DNA from: Lachnospiraceae bacterium
Lineage (GTDB): Bacteria > Bacillota > Clostridia > Lachnospirales > Lachnospiraceae
NCBI GenBank assembly: GCA_014804485.1
Contig: JAAUZT010000015.1
Location: forward strand, 48,714 to 88,556
DNA length: 39,843 bases
Direction: 5' to 3'
Below, piece by piece: positions 16,566 to 25,642 of the stretch; within the stretch, counting starts at the first letter, position 1, and each line of letters starts with the position of its first letter. Both the position numbers and the translations under genes were made by a program. The notes below the pieces were generated by a model that was given only the letters and a program-made list of their open reading frames with translations, had not been told where the DNA came from and made no database searches.

Positions 16566-17054
16566 CTATTCCTCGCTGGCAATCCATGAGCTGATGCCGA
16601 TCTTCTTATACATCTTTACCGACGTCCCGAATCCCACATCGGAACACACCTCCAGATTATCCATAAATGCTTCCATGAAGGCAAATCCCATACCCGAACG
16701 CTCCAGATCCGGTCTGGAAGTATACAGCGGCTCCATCGCCATCCCCACATCCGCAATACCGACACCGCGGTCTACGATCTCCACTTCCAATACATCTCCC
16801 CGCAATATGCACCCCATATGTACTCTGTCTTCCAGACTCCCCCGGTTTTCATACCCATGTATGATCGCGTTTGTCACTGCCTCGGACACAGCCGTCTTTA
16901 CATCAGACATCTCCTCCAGCGTAGGGTTGAGCGGCGTGATAAATGCCGCCACAGCCATTCTCGCAAAAGCCTCATTGTCCGACACCGCCGCGAACTCAAT
17001 CCGCATCTCATTTGTCATCCTGTCGGTATTCTTCTTCTCAATTATCTCTATCAT
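16566..17054 (-). CDS. spoIIAB: Anti-sigma-F factor and SpoIIAA kinase
   Basis: 162 residues of the GHKL ATPase fold. Motifs: N-box EAVTNAIIHGYENR, G1 VDRGVGIAD, G2 ERSGMGFAFME. SpoIIAB binds sigma-F and phosphorylates SpoIIAA. The ATG at 17054 has an excellent AAGGAGG; a second ATG at 17018 (MTNEMRIEFAA) is where the Bacillus protein would begin, so this protein has about 12 extra residues or starts there. It is separated from spoIIAA by 122 bp containing two hairpins, wider than in Bacillus where the genes nearly touch. Confidence 0.95.
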   Translation of the reverse strand: MIEIIEKKNTDRMTNEMRIEFAAVSDNEAFARMAVAAFITPLNPTLEEMSDVKTAVSEAVTNAIIHGYENRGSLEDRVHMGCILRGDVLEVEIVDRGVGIADVGMAMEPLYTSRPDLERSGMGFAFMEAFMDNLEVCSDVGFGTSVKMYKKIGISSWIASEE

Positions 17055-17097
17055 CTTGTCCTCCTTATTTCTATCTTTCTTTTTTTCGCCAACACGT

Positions 17098-17184
17098 AGA
17101 ATGCACGCTTTTCCGCATTCTCCTAGACATAACTTAGTTATACTTAGGCTGTGTTTTTTACAGCCTTAGTATAACTTTATGTCT
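17098..17184. repeat. Two hairpins between spoIIAA and spoIIAB
   Basis: Left arm 17125-17152 (AGACATAACTTAGTTATACT then TAGGCTGT) pairs with 17160-17184 (ACAGCC, TTAGTATAACT, TTATGTCT); three extra bases bulge. The arm includes the last bases and stop of spoIIAA. Next to it AGAATGC/GCATTCT (17098-17121) forms a second, smaller stem. Neither is followed by a T run on the minus strand, so they are not classical terminators. Confidence 0.7.
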
Positions 17185-17488
17185 TGTCCATAATCTCCAC
17201 AATATTCTGCATTCCCGACAACAGCAGCAGCCTGCGTATCCTGTTGTCGGCATTAATGGCATACACCTTGCCCCCGAAGCTGGATATCTTCTTATATCTG
17301 CCCAGAATGACTCCGATTCCGGAGCTGTCCATAAAGGTTGTTCTCTCGAAATCAAATACCACATTTCCCACCCTTTTAGACATGATATAGCGATCTGCTT
17401 TTGCACTTATGTCAACCGATATGTGGTGATCTACCTCATCCGGAAGCCTTATCATCAGATAATTGTCAATTATTTTAAAGTCTTCCAT
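17177..17488 (-). CDS. spoIIAA: Anti-anti-sigma-F factor
   Basis: 103 residues, STAS fold. MDSSGIGVILGRYKK contains the serine that SpoIIAB phosphorylates and SpoIIE dephosphorylates. SpoIIAA sequesters SpoIIAB and so frees sigma-F in the forespore. The ATG at 17488 (MEDFKIID) follows GGAGAGGAG; longer in-frame starts up to 17566 run into a repeat and are rejected. First gene of the spoIIA operon. No sigma-H-like promoter is evident to my eye upstream. Confidence 0.94.
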   Translation of the reverse strand: MEDFKIIDNYLMIRLPDEVDHHISVDISAKADRYIMSKRVGNVVFDFERTTFMDSSGIGVILGRYKKISSFGGKVYAINADNRIRRLLLLSGMQNIVEIMDKT

Positions 17489-17510
17489 GTTATGTAAACT
17501 CCTCTCCATG

Positions 17511-17607
17511 ATTGAGCTGCGCTCAATCGCGAGATTCGCTTCGCGAACTCGAAACTGGCCCAACACTTTTTATGCAGAAAGGACATGGCTTACACCATGT
17601 CCTTTCT
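17511..17607. repeat. Cluster of three hairpins upstream of spoIIAA
   Basis: ATTGAGC/GCTCAAT (17511-17527), CGAGATTCGC/GCGAACTCG (17530-17551) and a perfect 13-bp stem AGAAAGGACATGG/CCATGTCCTTTCT with loop CTTACA (17576-17607). The last lies 69 bp after the stop of the TPR gene and may end its transcript, though the T run is poor on that strand. The first two resemble the repeat at 20621-20692. Confidence 0.6.
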
Positions 17608-17675
17608 CTTTCGTGTCTTTATCGCTTTTATCTTTATTGTCGCTTTACAACAATCCCGCTGTTTGTACCGTCAGC

Positions 17676-19094
17676 TTAATCCGCACTGTCCATCTCTTCT
17701 ATGAACGCCTCAGACTTACTTGCCTTCTCCGTGCCGGGGAACAGTTGAATAATCTGTACATAAGTGGCTCTGGCTTTCTCTTCCTCTCCTACGCGGTAAT
17801 ATGCATTGGCAAGGTTATAGAGTGCCTCTCCGTTCGTCGCATCGTACTGGAATGCTTTCTCCAGATTCGGGATCGCATCCGCATAATTTTCCTGCCTGTA
17901 TGCCTCGTATCCGTCATTATAATACGCCTCTGCAATGTCAGGTCCCACTAAAGCCAACAGCGTATTATAAAGATTTTCAAATGCCTCGGAATTACTCGTC
18001 TCGCCCTCGGGATCTTCCGTCTCAATCTCCTCCAGATAATCCGCCACTACCGTGACATCTTCCGGATCGGTCAGATACGCACCTGCCGCCTTCATCAAGC
18101 TGTCCACGGACCGCAGAGTACCGTCTGTACCGAGATATGCCTGCAGATCCTGCTGCAGATCGTTATTGAGCTTGGTCAGTTCCTCGATCTGAAGCTGCTG
18201 CTCGTCTACCGTGGCTGTCTTAGCGTCCAACTGCTCACTCACTTTACGCAGATTCTCGTCAATACCCGCTCTGGCCGTCTGTATTCTGGCCGGCAGGATC
18301 AGGAATACCGCGATTGCGACTCCGATAATAATACCGATTCCGAGATTTAATAATGAAGTGACACCCCTGCCATCCTTGACATTTACAGGCTGGATGATCG
18401 TCTCATTGCCGCTCTGATATTTGATAACATCGTCCGACTTATGCTTTTTCTTCGGAGGATTCTTGACCCCTTCCTCCGGCAAAAGCATCTCGTCCACTTC
18501 TTTCAGATATCGCAGCGTTGCAATATTATTCGTATCGATTTCGAGGCACTTCGTCAGCTCCCGCTTAGCTTTCTCCCACTCTTCATTGTTGATATACAAA
18601 AGTGCGAGAAGCTGATGTGCCCTGATAAATCTGGGATTTAATGACAATACCTTCTTAAGCTGGATCACAGCAAGATCCAAACTATCCTGATTACAATAAG
18701 TAAGTGCCTGATTATACTTCTTAATCGTCTGATTAATGATATCCAAACGGTTCTGATTCGTCTGGATCATATCTATATAGTCATCCGCAATATTCTTCTT
18801 CGGTCTTAAATTCTTACTGATAACCCATTCACTGAGCGCCGCCACTACTTCGCCCGTCTCAAAATACACGAGTCCGAGCAGATTGCGCGCTTCCACATTA
18901 TTCTTATTAAACTTTAAACTCTGCCGCAAACTGGTGATCGCACCTGTCAGGTCCCTGACATTTGCCCGCTCCAATCCTTCATTATAAAAACGGTTGGATA
19001 TATATATAATTTTTTTATACAGGGCTACATCGGCACCACAGCTCGTACAAAAATCATGTTCGGACAGATTACATCCACACTGATAACAAATCAT
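17676..19094 (-). CDS. Zinc-ribbon, TPR-repeat, single-span membrane protein
   Basis: 472 residues. The N-terminus has a zinc ribbon (MICYQCGCNLSEHDFCTSCG, two CxxC pairs). About five TPR units follow (residues 30-210: for example NNVEARNLLGLVYFETGEVV and RFIRAHQLLALLYINNEEWE). One membrane segment (GIGIIIGVAIAVFLILPARI, about 254-273) leads to a coiled coil (LDAKTATVDEQQLQIEELTK) and a last TPR block (NGEALYNLANAYYRVGEEEK). So the zinc ribbon and first TPRs face the cytoplasm and the second TPRs the outside, or the reverse. Likely a scaffold; exact role not recognised. Downstream of folC and a 50-residue gene, probably one operon. Confidence 0.85.
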   Translation of the reverse strand: MICYQCGCNLSEHDFCTSCGADVALYKKIIYISNRFYNEGLERANVRDLTGAITSLRQSLKFNKNNVEARNLLGLVYFETGEVVAALSEWVISKNLRPKKNIADDYIDMIQTNQNRLDIINQTIKKYNQALTYCNQDSLDLAVIQLKKVLSLNPRFIRAHQLLALLYINNEEWEKAKRELTKCLEIDTNNIATLRYLKEVDEMLLPEEGVKNPPKKKHKSDDVIKYQSGNETIIQPVNVKDGRGVTSLLNLGIGIIIGVAIAVFLILPARIQTARAGIDENLRKVSEQLDAKTATVDEQQLQIEELTKLNNDLQQDLQAYLGTDGTLRSVDSLMKAAGAYLTDPEDVTVVADYLEEIETEDPEGETSNSEAFENLYNTLLALVGPDIAEAYYNDGYEAYRQENYADAIPNLEKAFQYDATNGEALYNLANAYYRVGEEEKARATYVQIIQLFPGTEKASKSEAFIEEMDSAD

Positions 19095-19107
19095 CTATGC
19101 CAATCCT

Positions 19108-19260
19108 CTATTCTGTTACGCCCGTTTTCTTCGATTCCTTTACAACCTTTACCATCAGATCCGCCATATCCGTCAGATCCTGATTATATATCGCTTCTTC
19201 CGCATCCTCAACCTCTAAGCTGGGATGGAATTTCTTTAACTCTTCTTCAAAATTTATCAT
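19108..19260 (-). CDS. 50-residue acidic protein
   Basis: MINFEEELKKFHPSLEVEDA at the start and VVKESKKTGVTE at the end; acidic, mostly helical by appearance. The ATG overlaps the folC stop (ATGA at 19257-19260) and a GGAGC lies ahead, so it is translationally coupled to folC. The TPR gene begins 13 bp after it. Too short for family assignment; no function proposed. Confidence 0.7.
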   Translation of the reverse strand: MINFEEELKKFHPSLEVEDAEEAIYNQDLTDMADLMVKVVKESKKTGVTE

Positions 19261-20576
19261 GCTATAGGCTCCTTCAAAAGGGCTTTCACTTCACCCACCA
19301 AATATAATGAACCGACAATATACACTCTATCCTCGTCATCTTTTCCAAGTACCAGACTGCAAAACGCTGTCTTTAAGTCATTATAAGCCTTACATATCAA
19401 TCCTGTATACTGTCTGTAAGTATCTTCCAATATATGAAGCGGCAGGGCACGCTCACTTTCAAGCGCCACCAGGCCGATCTCGTCAAACAACCCTGACAGG
19501 GCAACTTCTCTGATCACATTCTCATACTGCTTGTCTTTTACAATAGAAAAAAGCAGCTTCCGTCTTCCGTAACAGGGCTGTGATCTCACCGTATCCAACA
19601 AAGCTCGTATCCCGTCTATGTTGTGGGCACCGTCCAGAAACACTGACGGCAGGATCTCTTCCATTCTGCCCTCCCAGACCGCACTGCGGATTCCTTCCTG
19701 CATCACGGACACCGTGATACGGTCATCCTTAAGCTGTTCCAGCGCCTTGACTGCCAGCGCCGCATTCTCGATCTGATAAAGCGCTGCAGTGGACACAATA
19801 AAACCAATATAACCATAATAGTTTAAATGAAGAGAAAAATCAATTGTTTTATGTTGAATCTTTATTTCTTTTATCGCCTGCTTCTGCAAAGGCACGGCTA
19901 TAGCGCCCACAGAACGTGCACATTCTTCTATCCGTCCGGCTGCCTCTTGATACCCGACATAGTAGACAACAGGAACATCCCGGCGCATAATTCCCGCCTT
20001 TTCTCCGGCAATCTGCCACAATGTATCGCCCAGATATTCCATATGGTCGTATCCGATGGCGGTTATGACGCACAGCTTTTTATCCAGCACCGCATTGGTG
20101 GCATCCAGCTTGCCGCCCAATCCGGTCTCCAGCACTATATACTCCACTCCCGCATCCTCAAAAAGAACCATGGCCATAAAGAAAAGAAACTCAAAGAAAC
20201 TGGGATGATAGCCCTTAGCAGCCAACTCCTCTGGCAAATCGGACATTCTATCCCTCACCCTCCTGAAAACCTCCAGAAATTCCCTCTCATCCACGATCCT
20301 GCCGTTTATCGCAAACCGCTCCCGCATCGTCACCAGATGCGGCGATGTGAACATGCCCGTACTGATCCCCGCCAGATTTAACACCGAACACAAATAAGCA
20401 CAAACGGAACCCTTTCCGTTTGTGCCTGCTATGTGTATGATCTCACAATTCTGTGCCGGACTCCCCAAATGCTTAAGAAATCTGCGGGTATCCTCCATAC
20501 TATTCTTACCGGAAAACTTCGGAATATCGTTGATATATGCCTCCGCTTCCCGATATGTGTCTATTTGTTTCATCAT
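19257..20576 (-). CDS. folC: Folylpolyglutamate synthase / dihydrofolate synthase
   Basis: About 439 residues from the ATG at 20576. Mur-ligase fold: ATP loop IIHIAGTNGKGSVCAY, FTSPHLVTMRERFAING, VLETGLGGKLDATN, ITAIGYDHMEYLGDTLWQIA, and the C-terminal domain VFLDGAHNIDGI. Adds glutamate to folates in the cytosol. The frame stays open to 20666, but the first 19 residues there come from the repeat at 20621-20692. No ribosome binding site is strong: ATG 20576 has GGA at 8 bases; ATGs at 20609 and 20594 are alternatives. Followed by two coupled genes. Confidence 0.93.
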   Translation of the reverse strand: MMKQIDTYREAEAYINDIPKFSGKNSMEDTRRFLKHLGSPAQNCEIIHIAGTNGKGSVCAYLCSVLNLAGISTGMFTSPHLVTMRERFAINGRIVDEREFLEVFRRVRDRMSDLPEELAAKGYHPSFFEFLFFMAMVLFEDAGVEYIVLETGLGGKLDATNAVLDKKLCVITAIGYDHMEYLGDTLWQIAGEKAGIMRRDVPVVYYVGYQEAAGRIEECARSVGAIAVPLQKQAIKEIKIQHKTIDFSLHLNYYGYIGFIVSTAALYQIENAALAVKALEQLKDDRITVSVMQEGIRSAVWEGRMEEILPSVFLDGAHNIDGIRALLDTVRSQPCYGRRKLLFSIVKDKQYENVIREVALSGLFDEIGLVALESERALPLHILEDTYRQYTGLICKAYNDLKTAFCSLVLGKDDEDRVYIVGSLYLVGEVKALLKEPIA

Positions 20577-20620
20577 ATCTTGTTCCAGCTTCATCTCTTC
20601 TAAACTCATGTCCGCATAAA

Positions 20621-20692
20621 AAATTGAGCTTCGCGGGGTTGCGAGATTTGTTCGCTTACGCTTCACAAACTCGTGGCAATCCGGGCAATTTC
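20621..20692. repeat. Palindromic repeat upstream of folC
   Basis: AAATTGAGC (20621-20629) pairs with GGGCAATTT (20684-20692), and GGTTGCGAGATTTGT pairs with ACAAACTCGTGGCAATC across loop TCGCTTACGCTTC. The loop matches that of the element at 11051-11206. It overlaps the longest possible folC frame and lies 22 bp beyond the FapA-family stop (20714). Probably a dispersed repeat. Confidence 0.6.
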
Positions 20693-20713
20693 CTATAGCA
20701 TAAAATACCGGCG

Positions 20714-22258
20714 TTAATTGTGAACAATCACCACGCCCTCAATGATTCCTCTATCGGCAGTATATTTCATAAAGCTGGTCTTCTTGGCCAATACCATCTG
20801 CTCGGCGTTAATGCTGATGATTACATTGCGAAAAATATTACCGTCAACTTTGATGTAGGCGCCTCTGCTCTCCTCCATGGTCTCTTCCAGCGTTTCCCGT
20901 TCCCGACTGATCTTATCCAACTCTTCGAAATATTGATCCTTAAGTCTATTCCATTCGGACAACTTCGCCTCGGTAGTAGCTGAAGTGCTTGATCCCCGCA
21001 CACGCTTCTCACGCAGCGCCTCCGTCATGGTCTCTACCAATTCGGACAGCTTTTCTTTCGTATCGCTCTCCTTATGCCTCACGTCTAACAGCTTCTCATA
21101 AGCCGTCACCTCATATCCGCAATGCAGGATCGTCTTGACTTCCACATCGCTGCCGGCCGTCATTGCCTCAATCCCCTTCAAACCATGAACATATCCGCCA
21201 ATGATACATCCCCTCTTACCCGTGGTGATTACTTTATTTTTCGAGGATATCTGTGCATTCAGAATGGTATTGGACTGCACCATGCCGCCCGCCTCCACCG
21301 TAGTGTTCTCTATGAAATCCGCGAAGACACTTCCTCTGGCAGATATCTTACCACCGCCCTGGATACCGCGGCTTAAGACTACATCCCCGCCCGCAAAAAG
21401 CGTAGCGGCTCCCGTAGTTCCGTGGATCTCGATATTCCGTCCTGCACGGATGGTCACACCGCTGTCCACGTTACCGTAAATGATCACATCGCCGAAAAAC
21501 TCCACCTTGCCTATGATCATATTTACGTCACCCATGATCTCATGGACATTCTGAATATCAACCTTGCCGTTCTTCACCTCGATCTTACCGTCGGACTGTG
21601 CATAGTAAACATCATTTTCCCGCAGAATTCCCTTACCACGCATGGGCGGCAGATCTCTGGCAGGTGCCGCCTTCATCTCCGCACCGCGAACCGTATAACC
21701 GTCCCTGCCCGGTACCGCATAATGATAGATCGCTACCTTGTCGCCCTTCCTTACATTCTGCAATGCACTCATATTCGTGTAGTCGACAGTGCCATCCTCC
21801 CTGATCTTAGGTACGCCATACTCTTCCGGAGAAAAAAGATACTCAAAATATCCGTCCTTCCCCGGCACACTCTCCGCGCCCTGCGCAACCAGAATCTCCC
21901 TGTCATAAACCTTCTTCTTGATCATAGCCGACAGATTGGAGCTGTGATATCCCTTGACCACACCGCTTTTCTCCAGATAGGTCACGAGCTCACCCTTCGT
22001 ATAGATCTGCCCCTTGTCAGGAGGTACCAGATAGAGCCACGCCGCCATATCATCTTCATCGATGCGCAGATAAGTGCCTCGCGCCAAATTCGTTCCATGA
22101 GAATCCCATCCATCACTCTGTTTCTTATCCGATACCGGCACCTCAAGCGACACAGTCATCGATGTCGATGTCGTATCCGGTTTCGCTGCCCTGTTCATGG
22201 CATTCTTCAATTTATCCATTTGTTCCGGTGAAAACATAACTCCGCTCACGTGGCTCAC
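20714..22258 (-). CDS. FapA-family (DUF342) polymer-forming protein
   Basis: 514 residues. Central region is a right-handed beta-helix with regularly spaced glycines, for example KVEFFGDVIIYGNVDSGVTI, ATLFAGGDVVLSRGIQGGGK and FADFIENTTVEAGGMVQSNT, as in FapA/DUF342. The N-terminus is a DUF342 head and residues 390-470 form a coiled coil. Such proteins occur in spore-formers and in some flagellar contexts; the name FapA does not prove a flagellar role and no flagellar genes are here. Start GTG at 22258; a GTG three codons on (22249) with GAGGTGA is an equally good choice. Confidence 0.85.
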   Translation of the reverse strand: MSHVSGVMFSPEQMDKLKNAMNRAAKPDTTSTSMTVSLEVPVSDKKQSDGWDSHGTNLARGTYLRIDEDDMAAWLYLVPPDKGQIYTKGELVTYLEKSGVVKGYHSSNLSAMIKKKVYDREILVAQGAESVPGKDGYFEYLFSPEEYGVPKIREDGTVDYTNMSALQNVRKGDKVAIYHYAVPGRDGYTVRGAEMKAAPARDLPPMRGKGILRENDVYYAQSDGKIEVKNGKVDIQNVHEIMGDVNMIIGKVEFFGDVIIYGNVDSGVTIRAGRNIEIHGTTGAATLFAGGDVVLSRGIQGGGKISARGSVFADFIENTTVEAGGMVQSNTILNAQISSKNKVITTGKRGCIIGGYVHGLKGIEAMTAGSDVEVKTILHCGYEVTAYEKLLDVRHKESDTKEKLSELVETMTEALREKRVRGSSTSATTEAKLSEWNRLKDQYFEELDKISRERETLEETMEESRGAYIKVDGNIFRNVIISINAEQMVLAKKTSFMKYTADRGIIEGVVIVHN

Positions 22259-22410
22259 CTCACTTTCCTGACGGTCTCAGCAGTAAATGCTTCGACCTAT
22301 ACTGAATAGTTTCCTTCTATCTATTAATATATTAGTGTCCCAAAACATAATATCCTAATATTACTTTACACCATATTTGCGGACTTTACCAGCCCTAAAA
22401 AAAAATTATC

Positions 22411-25110
22411 TTACTTACCAAGCTGTGCCAGACGTTCCTTCACCTGTGTCAGCATTTGTGTATACTTCTCCAGTTTTGCACGTTCTTCCGCCACCTTAGC
22501 TTCCGGCGCCTTTGCCATGAATTTTTCATTATTCAACATGCCGTTGACGCGGGCAAGTTCGCCGTTTAAGCGTTTCTCCTCTTTCTGCAGACGCTCAATC
22601 TCCTGCGCGATGTCCACCAGCTCTGCGAAAGGAATATATACCGTTGCATTCGGAATCACAACAGATACCGCATCATCGGCGATACCGCTCTTATCCGCCT
22701 GCACCGTCACCTCCGAGGCACCCGCAAGAGAAGCGAAGAACAAACTGCCCTCCTCAAAAATCTTTCTCACCGCCTCCTTGTCGCTGACAACGAACACTGC
22801 CGCCTTCCTGCTTGGAGCCACGTTCATCTGCGTACGGATATTTCTGATACCGCGAACCGCTTCCTTGATGAGTTCTATGGACTCTTCTTCCGCTTTATAA
22901 TCCCGATCCTGTGTATATTCAGGCCATTTGGAGATCATGACAGACTCTTCCTCGCTCTGGATCGTACAGAAAATTTCCTCCGTGATAAAAGGCATGTACG
23001 GATGAAGCAGTTTCAGCGCATCGATCAGGACATTCTTCAGTGTCCACAGAGCCGCATTGTTGCTCTCCTGTCCGTCCGTATCTTTCTGATACAAACGTGG
23101 TTTTACCATCTCAATATACCAGTCGCAGAACTCATCCCAGATAAAATCATATACTTTCTGTACTGCGATACCAAGCTCATAATGGTCGATATTGTCGGTC
23201 ACATCCTTAATCAGCGTGTTCAATTTGGATAGGATCCACTTGTCAGCCGGCTCCAGATGACTCCTTATTTCATCATATGACACTTCCCATCCGCGAGTGC
23301 CCGTTTTCTCCTCCGCCTGATCCATGTTCATCATGATAAATCTAGAAGCATTCCATACCTTGTTTGCAAAGTTGCGGCTTGCCTCCACTCTTTCATAGTA
23401 GAAACGCATATCATTACCCGGCGCATTGCCCGTGATCAGCGTAAGACGCAGCGCATCGGCACCGTACTGGTCAATGATCTCCAGCGGATCGATACCGTTG
23501 CCGAGAGATTTGCTCATCTTGCGTCCCTGCGAGTCTCTCACCAGACCGTGGAATAATACGGTGTGGAACGGCTTCTCGCCCATCTGTTCATATCCCGAGA
23601 AGATCATGCGGATAACCCAGAAAAAGATAATGTCGTATCCTGTCACAAGTACATCAGTCGGATAGAAATATTTCAAATCTTCTGTCATTTCCGGCCATCC
23701 TAATGTAGAAAAAGGCCAGAGCGCGGAAGAAAACCAGGTATCCAGTGTATCCGGATCCTGCGTAAAATGCGTATCACCGCACTTCGGACATACGCCCGGC
23801 ATTTCCTTCGCTACCACTACCTCGCCGCACTTATCACAATAGTACGCCGGAATCCTGTGTCCCCACCATAACTGACGGCTGATACACCAGTCGCGAATGT
23901 TGTCTGTCCAATTGTAGTAAGTTTTATCCATACGTTCCGGAATCAGCTTGATCTCACCATTCTTAACGGCTTCCACCGCTGGCCCTATCAATTCATCCAT
24001 CTTCACAAACCATTGTTTCTTGATCATCGGTTCGATGGTAGTATTGCAGCGGTCATGGGTTCCTACATTATGAGAATAATCCTCTATCTTAACAAGAAGC
24101 CCTTCTGCTTCCAGTTCCTTCACAATCTGTTTTCTGGCCTCATAGCGGTCAAGTCCTTCGTATTTACCGCCATTTGCATTAATAGTCGCATCATCGTTCA
24201 GGATGTTGACCTCGGGCAGACCATGCCGCTTACCAACTTCGAAATCGTTGGGGTCGTGTGCCGGGGTGATCTTAACGACACCCGTACCGAATTCCATATC
24301 AACATACTCATCTTCCACTACCGGAATCGGCTTGTTGACAATGGGAAGCCATACCTGTCTTCCTTTTAAATAAGTATATCTCTCATCATTCGGATTGACA
24401 GCCACCGCCGTATCGCCGAGCATCGTCTCCGGACGTGTGGTTGCAAACTCCAGAAATTCCGTCTTGCTGGGCTGTCCGTTCTCATCCACAAGCGGATATT
24501 TGATGTGCCAGAAATGACCTGCCTGCTCCTCGTACTCTACCTCCGCGTCGGAAATAGAAGTGTTACATACCGGACACCAGTTGATGATCCTGCTGCCCTT
24601 GTAGATCCAGCCTTTTTCATGCATCTTACAGAACACTTCCGTAACCGCCTTATTACAGCCTTCATCCATGGTGAAACGCTCCCTGTCCCAATCGCAGGAA
24701 GAACCCAGCTTCTTAAGCTGGCTGATAATACGTCCGCCGTACTCGTCTTTCCACTCCCATGCACGTTTTAAGAAACCTTCACGTCCCAAGTCTTCTTTCG
24801 AGATGCCTTCCTCTTTCAGTTTCTCGATAATCCTGACTTCCGTTGCAATGGAAGCGTGGTCCGTTCCGGGCTGCCAGAGGGCATTGTAGCCCTGCATCCT
24901 CTTATAACGGATCAGAATATCCTGCATCGTATTGTCGAGCGCATGCCCCATGTGGAGCTGTCCCGTGATATTTGGCGGCGGAATCACGATGGTGAAGGGT
25001 TTCTTCGTCTCGTCAACCTCCGCATGAAAATATTTCTTGTCCATCCATTTCTGGTATAGTCTGTCTTCTATGCCTTTGGGGTCATAGGTTTTGGCTAGTT
25101 CTTTGCTCAT
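22411..25110 (-). CDS. valS: Valyl-tRNA synthetase
   Basis: 899 residues, class Ia. Motifs: [20 protein letters not shown] (HIGH, here HMGH), the editing-domain stretch [56 protein letters not shown] (KMSKS) and a C-terminal coiled-coil arm. Charges tRNA-Val and edits threonine. GGAGGAG precedes the ATG. It is controlled by the T-box leader and sigma-A promoter upstream. Confidence 0.97.
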   Translation of the reverse strand: MSKELAKTYDPKGIEDRLYQKWMDKKYFHAEVDETKKPFTIVIPPPNITGQLHMGHALDNTMQDILIRYKRMQGYNALWQPGTDHASIATEVRIIEKLKEEGISKEDLGREGFLKRAWEWKDEYGGRIISQLKKLGSSCDWDRERFTMDEGCNKAVTEVFCKMHEKGWIYKGSRIINWCPVCNTSISDAEVEYEEQAGHFWHIKYPLVDENGQPSKTEFLEFATTRPETMLGDTAVAVNPNDERYTYLKGRQVWLPIVNKPIPVVEDEYVDMEFGTGVVKITPAHDPNDFEVGKRHGLPEVNILNDDATINANGGKYEGLDRYEARKQIVKELEAEGLLVKIEDYSHNVGTHDRCNTTIEPMIKKQWFVKMDELIGPAVEAVKNGEIKLIPERMDKTYYNWTDNIRDWCISRQLWWGHRIPAYYCDKCGEVVVAKEMPGVCPKCGDTHFTQDPDTLDTWFSSALWPFSTLGWPEMTEDLKYFYPTDVLVTGYDIIFFWVIRMIFSGYEQMGEKPFHTVLFHGLVRDSQGRKMSKSLGNGIDPLEIIDQYGADALRLTLITGNAPGNDMRFYYERVEASRNFANKVWNASRFIMMNMDQAEEKTGTRGWEVSYDEIRSHLEPADKWILSKLNTLIKDVTDNIDHYELGIAVQKVYDFIWDEFCDWYIEMVKPRLYQKDTDGQESNNAALWTLKNVLIDALKLLHPYMPFITEEIFCTIQSEEESVMISKWPEYTQDRDYKAEEESIELIKEAVRGIRNIRTQMNVAPSRKAAVFVVSDKEAVRKIFEEGSLFFASLAGASEVTVQADKSGIADDAVSVVIPNATVYIPFAELVDIAQEIERLQKEEKRLNGELARVNGMLNNEKFMAKAPEAKVAEERAKLEKYTQMLTQVKERLAQLGK

Positions 25111-25129
25111 GGTTTTCTCCTCCTACTAA

Positions 25130-25442
25130 AAATTTTACGCCCTCTGCCGACATGTCGGCAAAGGGCGCATATACGCGGTACCACCTTAGTTTCTCACTCT
25201 GCGACTCTTACAAGCTTTCGTAATAACTCATAAAAATCCTGATCCGATAACGGGGATCGGGCGTGGACACTTACTGTAATCCGTCAATTCTGTTCTTCCC
25301 ATGACGGTTTTCAGCATCCCGGTTCCAAAGCTACCTTCCATGATTCCTTTCCGAAGCGGCCTTTCAGCTTGCGGCGCTCTCTCTGGCGGCGGTGGTCATG
25401 TACTCCTCTTTGTCATTACCTTTCAGTTTCTTTATTATAAAT
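25130..25442 (-). promoter_or_regulatory. T-box leader of valS
   Basis: On the minus strand the leader contains GAGGAGTA and AGAGAG (Stem I), GCTGAAAG, and the T-box sequence AAGGTGGTACCGCG (plus-strand 25174-25187), the antiterminator bulge that pairs with uncharged tRNA CCA. A terminator stem follows. The family is certain and the gene served (valS) says tRNA-Val; the exact specifier triplet is not settled from the sequence alone, a GTC near plus 25313 being one candidate. Confidence 0.92.
25132..25167 (-). terminator. T-box terminator hairpin
   Basis: Minus strand: CGCCCTTTGCCGACATGTCGGCAG-type stem, GCCCTTTGCCGAC/GTCGGCAGAGGGC, then TAAAATTTTT. It ends about 20 bp before valS. It is the termination arm of the T-box, mutually exclusive with the antiterminator. 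Confidence 0.9.
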
Positions 25443-25471
25443 AATATAGTTACTTGGGGAGTGTTTGTCAA
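25443..25471 (-). promoter_or_regulatory. Sigma-A promoter of valS leader
   Basis: Minus strand TTGACA (25471-25466), 17-base spacer, TATATT (25448-25443), starting transcription close to the first T-box stem. Confidence 0.8.
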
Positions 25472-25550
25472 GTCCTGCCATTTCTATCGCTTGCTCTATA
25501 CTGTCCCCCGCAAGTATAACAACCTTCTAAATCCCTAAAATATTTTCAGG

Positions 25551-25637
25551 CTACTCAAATCCGGCATCTTTCTTTATGTTCTCAAAAGTACCTTTCGATA
25601 TATCCTGTGTCGAATAACTTGGTATTGGAAACGACAT
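25551..25637 (-). CDS. 28-residue open frame after the DUF4143 ATPase (uncertain)
   Basis: MSFPIPSYSTQDISKGTFEN then IKKDAGFE, stop TAG; begins 5 bp after the ATPase stop. The composition looks protein-like, but no good ribosome binding site is seen and nothing identifies it. A further protein-like frame (VVILAGDSIEQAIEMAGLDK, plus-strand about 25423-25530) follows after stops. Together these may be the remains of an old gene. Confidence 0.3.
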   Translation of the reverse strand: MSFPIPSYSTQDISKGTFENIKKDAGFE

Positions 25638-25642
25638 ACAAA

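Noticed and set aside
17489-17675. Sigma-H promoter of spoIIAA
   Set aside because: An AAAGGACAT box is visible but no GAAT box lies at the required spacing; it belongs to the hairpin at 17576-17607.
21422-22231. Plus-strand open frame of 269 codons
   Set aside because: Antisense to the FapA-family gene; composition (His, Arg, Ile rich) is that of a shadow and no ribosome binding site is seen.
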